Shown: positions 16,741 to 26,675, counted from the stretch's first letter. The stretch: 51,593 nt of DNA from Deltaproteobacteria bacterium (GCA_020349945.1 CP070704.1:1532058-1583650); one strand, 5' to 3'. Notes: generated by a model not told the origin, from the sequence alone. Translations and numbers: made by a program.

Positions 16741-18222
16741 ATGAAAAGGTGGCTCTTTACTCTGTTGATGGTGTTCTTTTCCACCCAGGTGGCAATTGGT
16801 GCGAGCGGCCGAATCAGTGAGGATACCAGGGCCTGTATTGAATGTCACAGCTCGCTTCATCCAGGGATTGTAGCCGACTGGAAAGAGAGCCGTATGGCCA
16901 AAATCAGCCCGGTTGAGGCCCTGAAAAAGCCAGGGCTTGAAAGGAGGATTTCAGTTGAGAAGGTGGCCGAAAGCCTGGCCGGTTTTGTCGTTGGCTGTGC
17001 CGAGTGTCACACCATGGGCGCTGAGAAGCATGGGGACACCTTTGACCATGAGGGTTACCAAGTCCACGTGGTAGTCACCCCGAAAGATTGTGCGACCTGT
17101 CATCCCGTTGAGGTGGAGCAATACGGTAAAAATCTTATGTCCCATGCATATGGGAACCTAAAGGAGAACCCTGTCTATCACAATCTGGCAGAGACAACCA
17201 ATGGGGTTCAGGCCTTTAAACATATGAAGACCGTGTATAAAGGGCCTGATGTCGAGACCGATGCCGGTTCTTGTTATTATTGCCACGGCACAAGGGTAAA
17301 GGTTGACGGTGTAAGGATGAGGGATACAGATTTTGGAGATATGGAGTTTCCCATTCTTTCTGGCTGGCCCAATCAAGGTGTGGGGCGTGTCAATCCCGAT
17401 GAGAGTGAGGGGTCCTGTGCTGCTTGCCACACGCGGCACCAGTTTTCTATCGAAATGGCCAGAAAACCGCATACCTGCTCCGAGTGCCACAAAGGGCCTG
17501 ATGTCCCGGCGCACAGGGTCTATATGGTCAGCAAACACGGAAACATCTATTCTGCACTGGGCAAGGGGTGGAATTACACGGCAGTCCCTTGGGCCGTCGG
17601 GAGGGATTTTACAGCACCTACCTGTGGTACCTGCCATGTCAGCCTTGTGGTCTCAGAAGAAGGTGGTGCGGTAGCAAAACGGAGCCACCAGATGAATGAT
17701 CGCATCCCTTGGAGGATATTTGGTTTGATTTACGCCCATGCTCATCCTAAATCTCCGGATACCACTATTGTCAAAAACAAGGCTGGATTGCCTCTGCCCA
17801 CTGAGCTGACTGGAGAGCCCGTGGTAGACTATCTGATCGATGAAAAAGAGCAAGGAAAGAGGCGAAAGACCATGCAAAAGGTTTGTCTTTCCTGTCATAG
17901 CCAAGGGTGGGTGGATGGCCAGTTTGGCCGCTTTGAAAGAACCATCAAGACCACCAATGAGATGACCTTGACAGCCACAAAGATCCTCCTTTCCGCCTGG
18001 GAGAAAGGGGCAGCCAAGGGGCTTGCCCAGAATGACAGCATCTTCAATGAGGCTATTGAAAAAAAATGGGTGGAGCAGTGGCTCTTCTTCGCCAATTCCA
18101 CCCGCTATGCCTCTGCAATGGCTGGGGCTGACTATGGTGTTTTTGCCAACGGGCGCTGGTATATGTCAAAGAACATCCAGGAGATGGCTGATTGGCTGGA
18201 ATTTAAGTTGAAGAGGAATTAG
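16741..18222 (+). CDS. Second octaheme cytochrome c, HAO-like
   Basis: A 493-residue exported protein with a signal peptide (about 1-21, AIGA). It has eight CxxCH motifs: CIECH, CAECH, CATCH, CYYCH, CAACH, CSECH, CGTCH, CLSCH. The C-terminal region ([24 protein letters not shown]) is typical of the larger HAO/epsilon-HAO group. It is longer than the cytochrome at 11791 and clearly a paralogue, not a recent duplicate. It would be periplasmic, acting on hydroxylamine or a related nitrogen species. No membrane quinol-oxidising partner is adjacent. Confidence 0.92.
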   Translation: MKRWLFTLLMVFFSTQVAIGASGRISEDTRACIECHSSLHPGIVADWKESRMAKISPVEALKKPGLERRISVEKVAESLAGFVVGCAECHTMGAEKHGDTFDHEGYQVHVVVTPKDCATCHPVEVEQYGKNLMSHAYGNLKENPVYHNLAETTNGVQAFKHMKTVYKGPDVETDAGSCYYCHGTRVKVDGVRMRDTDFGDMEFPILSGWPNQGVGRVNPDESEGSCAACHTRHQFSIEMARKPHTCSECHKGPDVPAHRVYMVSKHGNIYSALGKGWNYTAVPWAVGRDFTAPTCGTCHVSLVVSEEGGAVAKRSHQMNDRIPWRIFGLIYAHAHPKSPDTTIVKNKAGLPLPTELTGEPVVDYLIDEKEQGKRRKTMQKVCLSCHSQGWVDGQFGRFERTIKTTNEMTLTATKILLSAWEKGAAKGLAQNDSIFNEAIEKKWVEQWLFFANSTRYASAMAGADYGVFANGRWYMSKNIQEMADWLEFKLKRN

Positions 18223-18299
18223 CTTCCCTGGCCACCTCCCTCTCAGCGAAAAGATATCTGCTATTAGTTTTTCTCATAACCTTTTGCTCAGAAGCAACT

Positions 18300-20390
18300 G
18301 TGAGCCTGGCTGATGAAAGACGAAAACGTGGTTCAAATCGTTTAATCCACGAAAAGAGCCCGTATCTCCTCCAACATGCCGAAAACCCGGTGGACTGGTA
18401 TCCCTGGGCTGAGGAGGCCTTCCAAGCAGCGAAAAAGGAGGATAAGCCAATCTTCCTTTCCATTGGGTATGCGACCTGCCACTGGTGCCATGTGATGGCA
18501 CACGAGTCCTTTGAGGATGAGGAAGTTGCGCGGCTTCTGAACAGATACTACATCGCCATAAAGGTAGATCGTGAGGAGCGTCCGGATATCGATAGGATCT
18601 ATATGTCTGTGTGTCAGGCGATGACAGGACGGGGAGGATGGCCCCTTTCCATCTTCATGACACCTGAGGGTAACCCCTTTTTTGCGGGTACGTATTTTCC
18701 AAAATCCAGCCGAATGGGCATGCCAGGTTTTATGGATGTCCTCAAGCAGATTGCGGCTATGTGCCAAAATGAGCGGGCGCGTATTATGAGGGTGAGCGAG
18801 GAGGTCACACGCGCTATACAGCCGGGGGCACATGCAAGCGCACCGGTTCATGCCCTGGGTTTGGAAACCTTGAGAAAAGGCTACATAGAACTTGAGAGGG
18901 CCTTTGATCCGAGCTGGGGCGGCTTCGGTGCTGCACCAAAATTTCCAACAGCTCACCATCTCGCCTTTCTTCTCAGGTGGCACAAGCGGAGCGCCGATTC
19001 CATGGCATTGGAGATGGTAGAGAAGACCTTGGACGCCATGAGGAGCGGGGGTATCTTCGACCACATCGGTTTTGGCTTCCACCGCTATTCGGTGGATGAG
19101 AGGTGGCTGGTTCCCCACTTTGAAAAGATGCTTTATGATCAGGCCCTGCTTGCCATGGCTTACACAGAGGCGTATCAAGCGACGGGCAAGGCCAAATTCG
19201 CCCAGGTCGCCCGTGAGATATTGACATATGTGTTGCGCGATATGACGGCACCTCACGGTGGGTTCTATTCAGCGGAAGATGCCGACAGTGAGGGCAAAGA
19301 GGGCCTGTTTTATCTTTGGACGCCCCAGGAGGTTAAGAGGCATTTAGGGGGAGAAGTGGGCGATTTCTTCTGTGGCTTCTTTGATATCAGCGATACTGGC
19401 AATTTTGAAGAGGGCCGCAGCATTCCCCATACGCGTGTGTCTCCTGAGATCTTTGCCAAAAAAGAGGGCATGAATCTCTCAGAGCTTGAGACCGCTCTTG
19501 AAGGCGCCAGGAGCAAGCTCTTTGGTATCCGCAAAGGCCGGGTTTACCCCCTTAAAGACGACAAGGTCCTGACTTCCTGGAATGGCCTCATGATTGCTGC
19601 CTTTGCAAAAGGATACCAGGTCTTTGGCGATCAAGTGTATGCGGACGCGGCCCGAAGGGCTGCCGGCTTCGTCCTGAGAAATCTCAGGACCGCCGAGGGC
19701 AGGCTGCTGCGCCGCTACAGGGAAGGGGAAGCAGCCTATCCAGGATATCTGGATGACTACGCCTTCCTGGTCTGGTGCCTAATCGAGTTGTATGAGGCCA
19801 CCTTTGAGGTTTCCTATCTTGAGGAGGCCACTGCCCTGAACGAGGCGATGATAGATATCTTCTGGGATAGGCAAGGCGGTGGGCTTTATTTTACGGGGAA
19901 GGGAAACCAGCCCCTTATTACGAGGAGCAAGGAGATTTACGACGGTGCGCTTCCCTCGGGGAACTCGGTTGCGGCCTTGAACTTTTTACGCCTCGGCCGC
20001 ATGACCGGCAATATCGCTTTAGAGCGAAGGGCTGAACAATTGCTTCGAGCCTTTTCCAGGCAGGTTGCGGATCAGCCCATGGGTCATACTCAACTATTGG
20101 TCGCCCTTGATTTCATGATCGGCCCGAGTCAGGAGATTGTAATTGCCGGGGATCCTTCCCTTGAGATCACGAGGGCTATGATCGAGACTGTCCAGAGGAG
20201 CTTTTCGCCGAACAAGGTGTTGCTGTTGCGCGCTCCAGGGCAGAGGTGCAAGAGACTTGTTTCGTTATCCCCTTTTGCGGGGCCTATGGGCTCCATAGAC
20301 AACAAGCCCACGGTTTATGTGTGCGAGGATTATGCCTGTAAGACACCTATAACAGACCTGGGTGTACTCAAGGCAATCGTTAACCGATAG
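18300..20390 (+). CDS. Thioredoxin-domain protein (DUF255/YyaL-SSP411 family)
   Basis: A 696-residue protein. An N-terminal thioredoxin-like domain ([19 protein letters not shown], then C60-x-x-C63 in ATCHWCHVM) is followed by an (alpha/alpha)6-barrel domain resembling N-acylglucosamine epimerases. The biochemical function of the family is unsettled. The start is GTG at 18300, without a clear ribosome site. The same frame is open upstream and encodes a hydrophobic, signal-peptide-like stretch from about 18246, but it has no ATG, GTG or TTG (see findings). The true N-terminus and location are thus uncertain. Confidence 0.9.
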   Translation: MSLADERRKRGSNRLIHEKSPYLLQHAENPVDWYPWAEEAFQAAKKEDKPIFLSIGYATCHWCHVMAHESFEDEEVARLLNRYYIAIKVDREERPDIDRIYMSVCQAMTGRGGWPLSIFMTPEGNPFFAGTYFPKSSRMGMPGFMDVLKQIAAMCQNERARIMRVSEEVTRAIQPGAHASAPVHALGLETLRKGYIELERAFDPSWGGFGAAPKFPTAHHLAFLLRWHKRSADSMALEMVEKTLDAMRSGGIFDHIGFGFHRYSVDERWLVPHFEKMLYDQALLAMAYTEAYQATGKAKFAQVAREILTYVLRDMTAPHGGFYSAEDADSEGKEGLFYLWTPQEVKRHLGGEVGDFFCGFFDISDTGNFEEGRSIPHTRVSPEIFAKKEGMNLSELETALEGARSKLFGIRKGRVYPLKDDKVLTSWNGLMIAAFAKGYQVFGDQVYADAARRAAGFVLRNLRTAEGRLLRRYREGEAAYPGYLDDYAFLVWCLIELYEATFEVSYLEEATALNEAMIDIFWDRQGGGLYFTGKGNQPLITRSKEIYDGALPSGNSVAALNFLRLGRMTGNIALERRAEQLLRAFSRQVADQPMGHTQLLVALDFMIGPSQEIVIAGDPSLEITRAMIETVQRSFSPNKVLLLRAPGQRCKRLVSLSPFAGPMGSIDNKPTVYVCEDYACKTPITDLGVLKAIVNR

Positions 20391-20427
20391 ATCGTTATGA
20401 TTTTTCCTAATCCTAGGGGGGCCTGAG

Positions 20428-20856
20428 GTGCTTGCTGTTCATCCCATTATTCAATTTTTGGCCATACTGCTGGCCCTGTATGTATTCTCCCTCGGGCTAC
20501 AACGCTTTCGCTTCCTTCATCTTCAACAGAAGAGCATTTTTCGTTGGAAGTGGCATGCAGCTCTGGGGAAGATAGCTCTCGGTTTACTGCTGGCTGGTAT
20601 GCTTGGGGGCATGGCCATGGTGTATGTTTACTGGCATGGGTTCTTCGTAATGGGCATGCACGGCAAGGTGGCGCTTGCGATGGTGCCCTTTATTATTTTT
20701 GGAGTTGGGTCCGGTCTGTATATGGACCATAAGAAGAAGAATCGAAAGCTCCTTACCTTTATCCATGGCCTGAACAATCTCGTTGTTTTGGTTCTCGCCC
20801 TGACACAGGTCGTGAGCGGATGGGGGATCTACAGGTCATTCGTGCTGGGGGGCTGA
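20428..20856 (+). CDS. Four-helix membrane protein (DUF4079-like)
   Basis: A 142-residue integral membrane protein with four hydrophobic segments and histidines near their ends (HPIIQF, WHAALGK, MHGKVAL, FIHGLNN), a pattern like cytochrome b561-type b-haem proteins. It resembles DUF4079 proteins. The start is GTG at 20428 behind a GGGGGGCCTGAG stretch. It may be a quinone-linked haem protein feeding periplasmic partners such as the octaheme cytochromes, which is inference from proximity. Confidence 0.78.
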   Translation: MLAVHPIIQFLAILLALYVFSLGLQRFRFLHLQQKSIFRWKWHAALGKIALGLLLAGMLGGMAMVYVYWHGFFVMGMHGKVALAMVPFIIFGVGSGLYMDHKKKNRKLLTFIHGLNNLVVLVLALTQVVSGWGIYRSFVLGG

Positions 20857-20929
20857 CTATTTTTCCAGAACTCTCGCGTTGTTTTGCTAGAGTGAAGGAT
20901 AATCAGAAATCACCACAAGGAGGCTAGTT

Positions 20930-21787
20930 ATGGAGAAACAGGCACTGATTGATATGTTAAACCGGGATCTTGCCGATGAGCATGCAGCCATCATACGCTA
21001 TCTTGTCCATGGTTATATGGAGGGGGAAGATACACCTTTGGGATCGAGCCTTATTTCCATCTCCAGGGAGGAGATGTGGCATATGCACTGGCTGGGGATG
21101 ATCATTGGTGAATTGGAGGGGGAGCCTAACTTTACACCAGCTCGGTACCCCTATGATCCAACAAGCCGGACGACGATGCTCAAGTCCTACGTCGAATACG
21201 AGGAGAAGTTGATCCCTCACTACACCGGAGAGGCAGATAAAGTGAAGGGCCCCCATGTCAGGCGGGTCCTTCTAAGAGAAGCCTGGGAATCGGCCATCCA
21301 TGCCAGGAAGTTTCAACGAAGATTGGACAAATTAAATCCAGTAGAGGCAGCAGGTCTTCCGGCAAAGGAAAGTGAGTTGCCCAGGGAATTGTTAGATACA
21401 TTACAAGCAGAGGTCACGAATAAGTATACCGAGATGCTGCAACATATCAGAACTTCATGGGTGTTCCAGCAAGAAGAGATAATCGGCTGGAAGATCATGG
21501 ACCAGGCCATGGAAAAGATGAAACAGCTTGCCCACTTTGCTGAGAATATCGCCGAGGATGGTGTTGCCCCAAAATTTAAGCCTGGAAAGATAGATAAAAG
21601 TCATGCTGTTGGACTGGCCTTGAGTAGAGCGCTGGAGGATGCCCGGGCGGCTCGCGGGCGGCACTTGAAGTTGAGGGAAGACAATGAAGTCAAGAAGCAT
21701 TCCGGGTTTGTGATCAACCTAGACCTCACCACCCAACAGGAGGAATACCAAGGAGCTGAACTTGAAGACTGGCGTAAAAATAGGTAA
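20930..21787 (+). CDS. Ferritin-like protein with two helical domains
   Basis: A 285-residue protein. The first half has ferritin-like metal motifs (DEHAAIIRYL near 16-25, REEMWHMHWLG near 46-56, then EYEEKLIPHY and an ExxxH-type helix with REAWESAIHARKF). The second half is a long helical region (EMLQHIRTSWVFQQEEIIG) ending in a charged tail. Rubrerythrin-like diiron chemistry is likely but the substrate is unknown. The ATG follows AAGGAGGC. It is one of six ferritin-like proteins in this window. Confidence 0.85.
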   Translation: MEKQALIDMLNRDLADEHAAIIRYLVHGYMEGEDTPLGSSLISISREEMWHMHWLGMIIGELEGEPNFTPARYPYDPTSRTTMLKSYVEYEEKLIPHYTGEADKVKGPHVRRVLLREAWESAIHARKFQRRLDKLNPVEAAGLPAKESELPRELLDTLQAEVTNKYTEMLQHIRTSWVFQQEEIIGWKIMDQAMEKMKQLAHFAENIAEDGVAPKFKPGKIDKSHAVGLALSRALEDARAARGRHLKLREDNEVKKHSGFVINLDLTTQQEEYQGAELEDWRKNR

Positions 21788-21830
21788 AGCCTTCACGCGG
21801 AGTGCTGTGGTCATTTAACTGGAGTCTATC

Positions 21831-22232
21831 ATGCTCGAAGCAAAGATTCTGAACGAATACCGCACCGTTGCCATTGTTGGCCTATCACCAAATCCAAGCA
21901 GACCCAGCCACAGGGTAGCCAGCTATCTTGCTGGAAACGGCTACAAAGTGATTCCGGTCAACCCGCGTGCTCAAGAAATATTGGGTAAGCCCAGCTACCC
22001 CAACCTGAGTTCTCTGCCCGAACCCGTTGAGGTAGTGGACATATTCCGAAGATCGGAGGAAGTAATGCCTATTGTTGATGAGGCAATTAAAATCGGGGCT
22101 AAGGTGGTGTGGATGCAGGAAGGGGTTATTAATGAGGAAGCAGCATCAAAGGCCAGAGACGCCGGGCTGCTGGTGGTCATGAATAAGTGTATGCTCAAAG
22201 AGCATCAGCGTCTCGGTAAAAGGCTAGATTAA
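21831..22232 (+). CDS. CoA-binding domain protein (YccU-type)
   Basis: A 133-residue single Rossmann CoA-binding domain. It has the nucleotide loop VGLSPNPSRPSHRVASYL, NPRAQEILGKPSYP and the end motif VVMNKCMLKEH. The family is common and its role is poorly defined; a cysteine (in NKCML) is usually conserved. It starts at ATG 21831 with a weak ribosome site and is followed by wrbA on the same strand. Confidence 0.9.
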   Translation: MLEAKILNEYRTVAIVGLSPNPSRPSHRVASYLAGNGYKVIPVNPRAQEILGKPSYPNLSSLPEPVEVVDIFRRSEEVMPIVDEAIKIGAKVVWMQEGVINEEAASKARDAGLLVVMNKCMLKEHQRLGKRLD

Positions 22233-22300
22233 TTTTCCTTTAGCAAAAGGAGGAATTTTCCATGTAGCACTGCAGCTGGGACAAAAGAGGAGGTGTAGCC

Positions 22301-22933
22301 ATGAAGGTAAAAATAGTCTTTTATAGCATGTATGGTCATGTGTATAGGATGGCTGTAGCGGTAGCCGAAGGTGCCGGGGAGGTAGAAGGGGTCGAGGCGG
22401 AACTGCTTCAGGTCCCTGAGCTCGTCCCGGATGATGTATTAGAGAAGTCGGGCGCGAAGAGGGCGCGTGAGGCATTCGCGCATATCCCTGTAGCCAAGCC
22501 CGATGATTTGGCTGACGCCGATGCTATTATCTTTGGCATACCAACTCGCTTCGGCAACATGTGTGCTCAGATGCGAAATTTCCTCGACCAGACCGGAGGA
22601 CTATGGCAACAGAATGCCCTCGTCGGCAAAGTAGGCAGTGTCTTCACCTCAACTGCCACTCAGCATGGCGGACAGGAGACAACGATCATTTGCTCGTATA
22701 TTACCCTACTTCATCATGGCATGGTCATCGTGGGGTTGCCCTACACCGAGACGCGACAGTTCACGCTGGACGAGGTAACTGGTGGAAGTCCCTACGGTGC
22801 CAGTACCATTGCCGCTGGCGATGGCAGCCGTATGCCGAGTGAGAACGAACTAGCTATGGCCCGTTTCCAGGGACGACATGTCGCTACTATTGCCAAAAAG
22901 ATGGCCGGGCAAGATTCAAGAAGGTCAGGCTGA
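22301..22933 (+). CDS. wrbA: NAD(P)H:quinone oxidoreductase WrbA
   Basis: A 210-residue flavodoxin-like protein. The FMN-binding loop is in [35 protein letters not shown] is the family signature, and [12 protein letters not shown] follows. It performs two-electron reduction of quinones with NAD(P)H, avoiding semiquinones and superoxide, which suits the surrounding oxidative-stress genes. The ATG follows AGGAGGTGTAGCC. It ends 7 bp before the methyltransferase start. Confidence 0.95.
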   Translation: MKVKIVFYSMYGHVYRMAVAVAEGAGEVEGVEAELLQVPELVPDDVLEKSGAKRAREAFAHIPVAKPDDLADADAIIFGIPTRFGNMCAQMRNFLDQTGGLWQQNALVGKVGSVFTSTATQHGGQETTIICSYITLLHHGMVIVGLPYTETRQFTLDEVTGGSPYGASTIAAGDGSRMPSENELAMARFQGRHVATIAKKMAGQDSRRSG

Positions 22934-22940
22934 GGATGAG

Positions 22941-23468
22941 ATGGCCCATATTTATAAGAGCGGTCTTGAGCCATCACAATTCTTGGTGGACAACATAGAG
23001 CTCTTGCCTAGGGGACGGGCCCTTGATGTTGCTATGGGTGCCGGACCGAATGCGATCTATCTAGCAAAGATGGGTTTTGAGGTGGAGGGAGTGGACATAT
23101 CACCTCAAGCAGTAAGTACTGCCGTTGAATCGGCACGAAAGTCTGGGGTCAATCTTAGAGCACAAGTGGCTGACCTGGAAGACAACTTTTATATTGAGAA
23201 AGGTGTCTATGACGTGATTATCTGCTTCAATTACCTGCAACGATCGCTTATTCCGCAGATGAAGGATGGGCTGTGCAAGGGCGGCATGGTAGTATATGAG
23301 ACCTTTACTGTTGAACAGGCACAGTTTGGTAAGCCAGAGAACCCAGACTATCTGCTGAAGCCCAATGAGCTCCTTTACATGTTTCGCGATTTCCGGTGTC
23401 TTCGGTATCGCGAGGGGATCATAGAAGCTCGAAGGGCTGTTGCTAGTATAATTGCGGAAAAGGTATGA
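22941..23468 (+). CDS. SAM-dependent methyltransferase (TehB-like)
   Basis: A 175-residue class-I methyltransferase. Motif I is LDVAMGAGPNAIYLA, followed by an acidic residue at VEGVDIS, and motif IV is in YDVIICFNYLQR. It resembles TehB-type small methyltransferases acting on metalloids or small thiols, but the substrate cannot be inferred. I chose ATG at 22941, preceded by GAGGATGAG and matching the family N-terminus; a longer frame from 22878 would overlap wrbA. Confidence 0.88.
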   Translation: MAHIYKSGLEPSQFLVDNIELLPRGRALDVAMGAGPNAIYLAKMGFEVEGVDISPQAVSTAVESARKSGVNLRAQVADLEDNFYIEKGVYDVIICFNYLQRSLIPQMKDGLCKGGMVVYETFTVEQAQFGKPENPDYLLKPNELLYMFRDFRCLRYREGIIEARRAVASIIAEKV

Positions 23469-23511
23469 GCAATGGTAACATTCTATAGGCATCCTAAAAG
23501 GAGGTGAAACA

Positions 23512-24066
23512 ATGGCAGGACTTTATAAATGCGAGTCTTGTAGAAGGATTGTGAACGTCGTATATGAGGGAAAGGGTGAGCTCATATGTTGCGGGCAGCC
23601 AATGAAACCGCTGACTGGGTTTAAATCCGTCGAGGAGGTTCTGGACTTTGCAGTTGAAAAGGAGGAAGAGGCCTACAGGTTTTATACCGAGTGGGTGAAA
23701 AAGCTGGATAAATCGCAAGTTCGTGAACATTTTGAGGATTTCGCCAGGGAAGAGTTAACGCATAAGGACAAATTACTTCAGGTAAAACAGGGAAGGACTC
23801 TGAGGCCGTCCCCTAAAAAAGTAGCAGATCTTAAGATTGCCGACTATCTTGTACATGTTGCTCCAACACCCCAGATGAATTACCAGCGGGCTCTTATTAT
23901 AGCGATGCAACGAGAAAAGGCGTCTTTTAACCTGTATAACCATCTTGCAGCAATAGCTGATGATGAAGGCCTGCGCTCCACTTTCCTCGCACTGGCGCAA
24001 GAAGAAGCAAAACACAAACTGGGGCTGGAGACAATTTATGACGAGGTGATCCTTAGCGAAAATTGA
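23512..24066 (+). CDS. Desulforedoxin-ferritin-like fusion (rubrerythrin-type)
   Basis: A 184-residue protein. Residues 1-36 are a desulforedoxin domain (C7, C10, C26, C27) nearly identical in pattern to the N-terminus of the desulfoferrodoxin at 13146. Residues about 38-180 are a ferritin-like diiron domain (EKEEEAYRFY, REELTHKDKL, REKASFNLYNH, QEEAKHKLGLE). The iron centre at the N-terminus probably passes electrons to the diiron site for peroxide reduction, as rubredoxin domains do in rubrerythrin. The ATG follows AAGGAGGTG. Confidence 0.92.
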   Translation: MAGLYKCESCRRIVNVVYEGKGELICCGQPMKPLTGFKSVEEVLDFAVEKEEEAYRFYTEWVKKLDKSQVREHFEDFAREELTHKDKLLQVKQGRTLRPSPKKVADLKIADYLVHVAPTPQMNYQRALIIAMQREKASFNLYNHLAAIADDEGLRSTFLALAQEEAKHKLGLETIYDEVILSEN

Positions 24067-24165
24067 GTACTTATTAAGGGAGCTCCAGGAAAGGTATTCT
24101 TAACCTGCAAGGCAAGACTTATATAACAGAGATCTAAAGATTATGCTGGTAAGAAAGGAAGTGCT

Positions 24166-24405
24166 ATGAAACGTTTTGAATATGAAATCACCCGCCATCC
24201 GGCGGACAGGTTCAATCAAGTAGTCTATTTCTGTTCGGAGGCTGGAGAATGCAGTCTGAATGAGGTCCCGGGTGATCAGATAAAAATCCTAGGGGACATT
24301 ATGAACGGGCGTGGAAAGCAAGGTTGGGAACTTGTACAAATCTCTTTTGGCAAGGATGGTGTGATTGCCTTTTGGAAACGTGAACTCAAGGGCAAGGAGA
24401 TATAG
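24166..24405 (+). CDS. Small DUF4177-like protein
   Basis: A 79-residue protein with the DUF4177 ending pattern (LGDIMNGRGKQGWELVQISF, then IAFWKR). Two cysteines (residues 23 and 29) are in CSEAGEC. The function of the family is unknown. The ATG follows AAAGGAAG. It stands alone between the desulforedoxin fusion and the inverted repeat at 24408. Confidence 0.8.
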   Translation: MKRFEYEITRHPADRFNQVVYFCSEAGECSLNEVPGDQIKILGDIMNGRGKQGWELVQISFGKDGVIAFWKRELKGKEI

Positions 24406-24407
24406 AA

Positions 24408-24476
24408 CAATACTAAATGGTCCGAGGCAAAAGTTGGGTCAAAACCCCTTGTCTCCGAGGGATAAATTTAGTATTG
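24408..24476. repeat. Perfect 11-bp inverted repeat enclosing a nested hairpin
   Basis: CAATACTAAAT at 24408-24418 is the exact reverse complement of ATTTAGTATTG at 24466-24476. Between them are a GGGTCAAAACCC hairpin (about 24436-24447) and two TCCGAGG copies in direct orientation. No T tract follows directly, so a simple terminator is unlikely. It may be a structured RNA element or a small palindromic repeat. Confidence 0.6.
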
Positions 24477-24569
24477 TGCCCTCGGTGCACCCCACTCACC
24501 ATTGTGGGGGATGGAGGGGATAGTAGTTGAGTTCCCTTCAATGATGGATGATAAATGAGGAGGTAGCTG

Positions 24570-24797
24570 ATGTTAAGGGAAAAAGTTGAGAGTGCTTTAA
24601 ATGAAGTGAGGCCTTCCTTGCAGGCAGATGGCGGTAATGTGGAACTTGTCGACGTTACTGATGATGGAGTGGTAAGGGTTAAACTGCAGGGGGCATGTGC
24701 CGGATGTCCGATGTCTCAGCTCACCTTGAGCCAGGGGATTGAGCGGCATCTGAAAAGTATCATTCCCGAAGTAAAGAGGGTAGAAGCAGTCTTATAG
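24570..24797 (+). CDS. NifU-like C-terminal domain Fe-S carrier
   Basis: A 75-residue stand-alone NifU (NfuA-type) domain. C43 and C46 (GACAGCPMS) bind a cluster at a dimer interface, and RPSLQADGGNVELV is the conserved N-terminal part. It carries assembled [4Fe-4S] clusters to apoproteins in the cytoplasm. The ATG follows TGAGGAGGTAGC. It is the intact counterpart of the decayed copy at 1574-1717, and so probably serves both Fe-S assembly systems in the window. Confidence 0.95.
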   Translation: MLREKVESALNEVRPSLQADGGNVELVDVTDDGVVRVKLQGACAGCPMSQLTLSQGIERHLKSIIPEVKRVEAVL

Positions 24798-25298
24798 AAA
24801 AATCCCCATTTGAGGAGTAATTCCGCTTATTTGCTCTAGACGGTCAATGCAAGAGTACCGCTATCCCTGCATGGGGGGTGCTGACTGCTGCACTGATAGC
24901 AGAGCATCTTCGTCTTTTTTTGGGCGTCCTAGTGGTCAGTAAGGTCACGCTTCCTTAGAATACCGAAGCCCCCTCGCCTCAGGCCTTCCGGTCGAAAGAG
25001 CATTTCCAGATGTCTCAAGACAACCAGTGGTCCAGGTCGACGATGCGTTTGCATCGAGCCCTTCTTGTATGGATCGAGGCCGTACGTAAGGCCAATGCTA
25101 GCTGGATTAGCCCCACCGGCCATTGGAATTCCGTGCAGATGACGGTCTCATCTAGCGACGGCTGTCTGCTGCGCCAGTATGCATTGGGGGACGGAATTTC
25201 GCGGTCGCTGATGCCTGTCAGACGTTGGCCGCTGTATCTAATGGGGGAGTGCTTAGAGGTATAACCAGCCTGAAGCATTAGGAGGAGAAAGATTTGAA
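24798..25298 (+). other. Gene-free stretch, possible relic
   Basis: About 500 bp with no convincing gene. Overlapping open frames on both strands (25010-25264 plus; 25015-25278 and 24929-25123 minus) have no recognisable domain. The composition looks more GC-rich than neighbouring gaps, so a decayed or foreign piece is possible. A ribosome site at about 25281-25287 belongs to the next gene. Confidence 0.4.
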
Positions 25299-26675
25299 AT
25301 GAATCTTATTTCGTCAAAAGAGCAGAGAGTCGATCTGACAAGGGGAAACCTTTGGGCAAATATCTGGCAACTCTCCTGGCCCATGTTGATCATCATGATC
25401 CTTAACTTCTTTGTGGGTTTCACCGATATTTATGTTGCTGGACTCATCAGTCATGAGGTTCAGGCCGCAGTCGGTTTCATTGGACAGCTTTATTTCCTTG
25501 TTATCATTATCGCCAATGCCACCAGCGTCGGAACGGTAGCGCTGGTCTCCAGAGCCATAGGTGCAGGGGATTTCCCAAAAGCTATGGAGAGCGCAAAGCA
25601 GTCCCTCATCTTTGGTACCATGATCGCCTTAGGGGTGACCATCACTGTCCTTACCTTCTGTCGAGAGATTATAGCCGCTGTCGGGTTCCCGCTGGAGATC
25701 AGACAGATTGCAGAAACGTTCTTAAGAATTTATGCCTTCTGCCTTGGACCAAACTACCTATTAATCATCTCAAATGCCGTTTTTCGAGCGAGCGGTGAGG
25801 TGCAAAAACCCCTTCTGACCATGTTCGTAGTCAGTGCTGTCAATGTGATTGGGGATTTCGGCCTCGTCTTAGGCATCCCACCCTTGCCAAAGATGGGCTA
25901 CACCGGCATTGCGCTTGCCACAGCCATTTCGGTAACGATTGGGATGGGTATTAATCTCGTCTCCTTCTCCCTTGATCGCTGGAGGTCCCTCTATACCAGC
26001 CCCTGGACCATTTCAGCAGCAGTTCTTAAGAAGATCGCAAGCCTGAGTTGGCCACCCGCTTTGCTGCAGATCGGCTGGAATGCCGGTAGCATCGTCCTTT
26101 ATAATATTCTTGGAAGGATAGGGGAGGCAGGCATCATCGCTCTTGCATCCATTACGAATGGTCTCAGGATAGAGGCCATCATCTTTCTACCTGCCTTCGC
26201 GCTGCATATGGCCGCATCGGTGCTTGTTGGCCAGAACCTGGGAGCTGGAAAAGCTGAAAGGGCGGTAAAGGTAGGATGGGAGATCGCTATGGTAGGAGTG
26301 GTCCTTATGAGTTCAATCGCCTCTGTCATATTTATTTGGGCAAAGTATCTTGCTTCTATTATAGCCAAGGAACCAGCCGTCCTCGCAGAGACTACCCGCT
26401 ATCTTAGAATCAATATGTTGTCCGAGCCCTTCATGGCATTGAGCCTTGTTCTTGGGGGTGGTCTTCAGGGAGCAGGAGACACCAGAGGGTCGATGTGGGT
26501 GATCATTATTGGGATGTGGTTGATCAGACTGCCCTTGGCCTTTTTCTTTGCCCTTGTTCTGGGCTATGGAGCAATAGGGGTCTGGATGGCAATGGTTATC
26601 TCTATGGCCTTTCAAGGCCTCCTTATGGTCAGGCGTTATCATAAGGGTAGCTGGAAGGAATTGAAGTTGTACTGA
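25299..26675 (+). CDS. MATE-family efflux transporter
   Basis: A 458-residue integral membrane protein with about twelve segments in two homologous halves (WPMLIIMILNFFVGFTDIYVAG and WPPALLQIGWNAGSIVLYNI). It exports cationic drugs or metabolites by H+ or Na+ antiport. The ATG at 25299 follows GGAGGAGAAAG. It ends 31 bp before the CysRS-like gene and probably shares its transcript, so a biosynthetic product of that enzyme could be its cargo (inference). Confidence 0.94.
   Translation: MNLISSKEQRVDLTRGNLWANIWQLSWPMLIIMILNFFVGFTDIYVAGLISHEVQAAVGFIGQLYFLVIIIANATSVGTVALVSRAIGAGDFPKAMESAKQSLIFGTMIALGVTITVLTFCREIIAAVGFPLEIRQIAETFLRIYAFCLGPNYLLIISNAVFRASGEVQKPLLTMFVVSAVNVIGDFGLVLGIPPLPKMGYTGIALATAISVTIGMGINLVSFSLDRWRSLYTSPWTISAAVLKKIASLSWPPALLQIGWNAGSIVLYNILGRIGEAGIIALASITNGLRIEAIIFLPAFALHMAASVLVGQNLGAGKAERAVKVGWEIAMVGVVLMSSIASVIFIWAKYLASIIAKEPAVLAETTRYLRINMLSEPFMALSLVLGGGLQGAGDTRGSMWVIIIGMWLIRLPLAFFFALVLGYGAIGVWMAMVISMAFQGLLMVRRYHKGSWKELKLY

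Noticed and set aside
24929-25278. Overlapping frames on both strands before the MATE gene
   Set aside because: No frame shows a domain or translation signal; the frames shadow each other.
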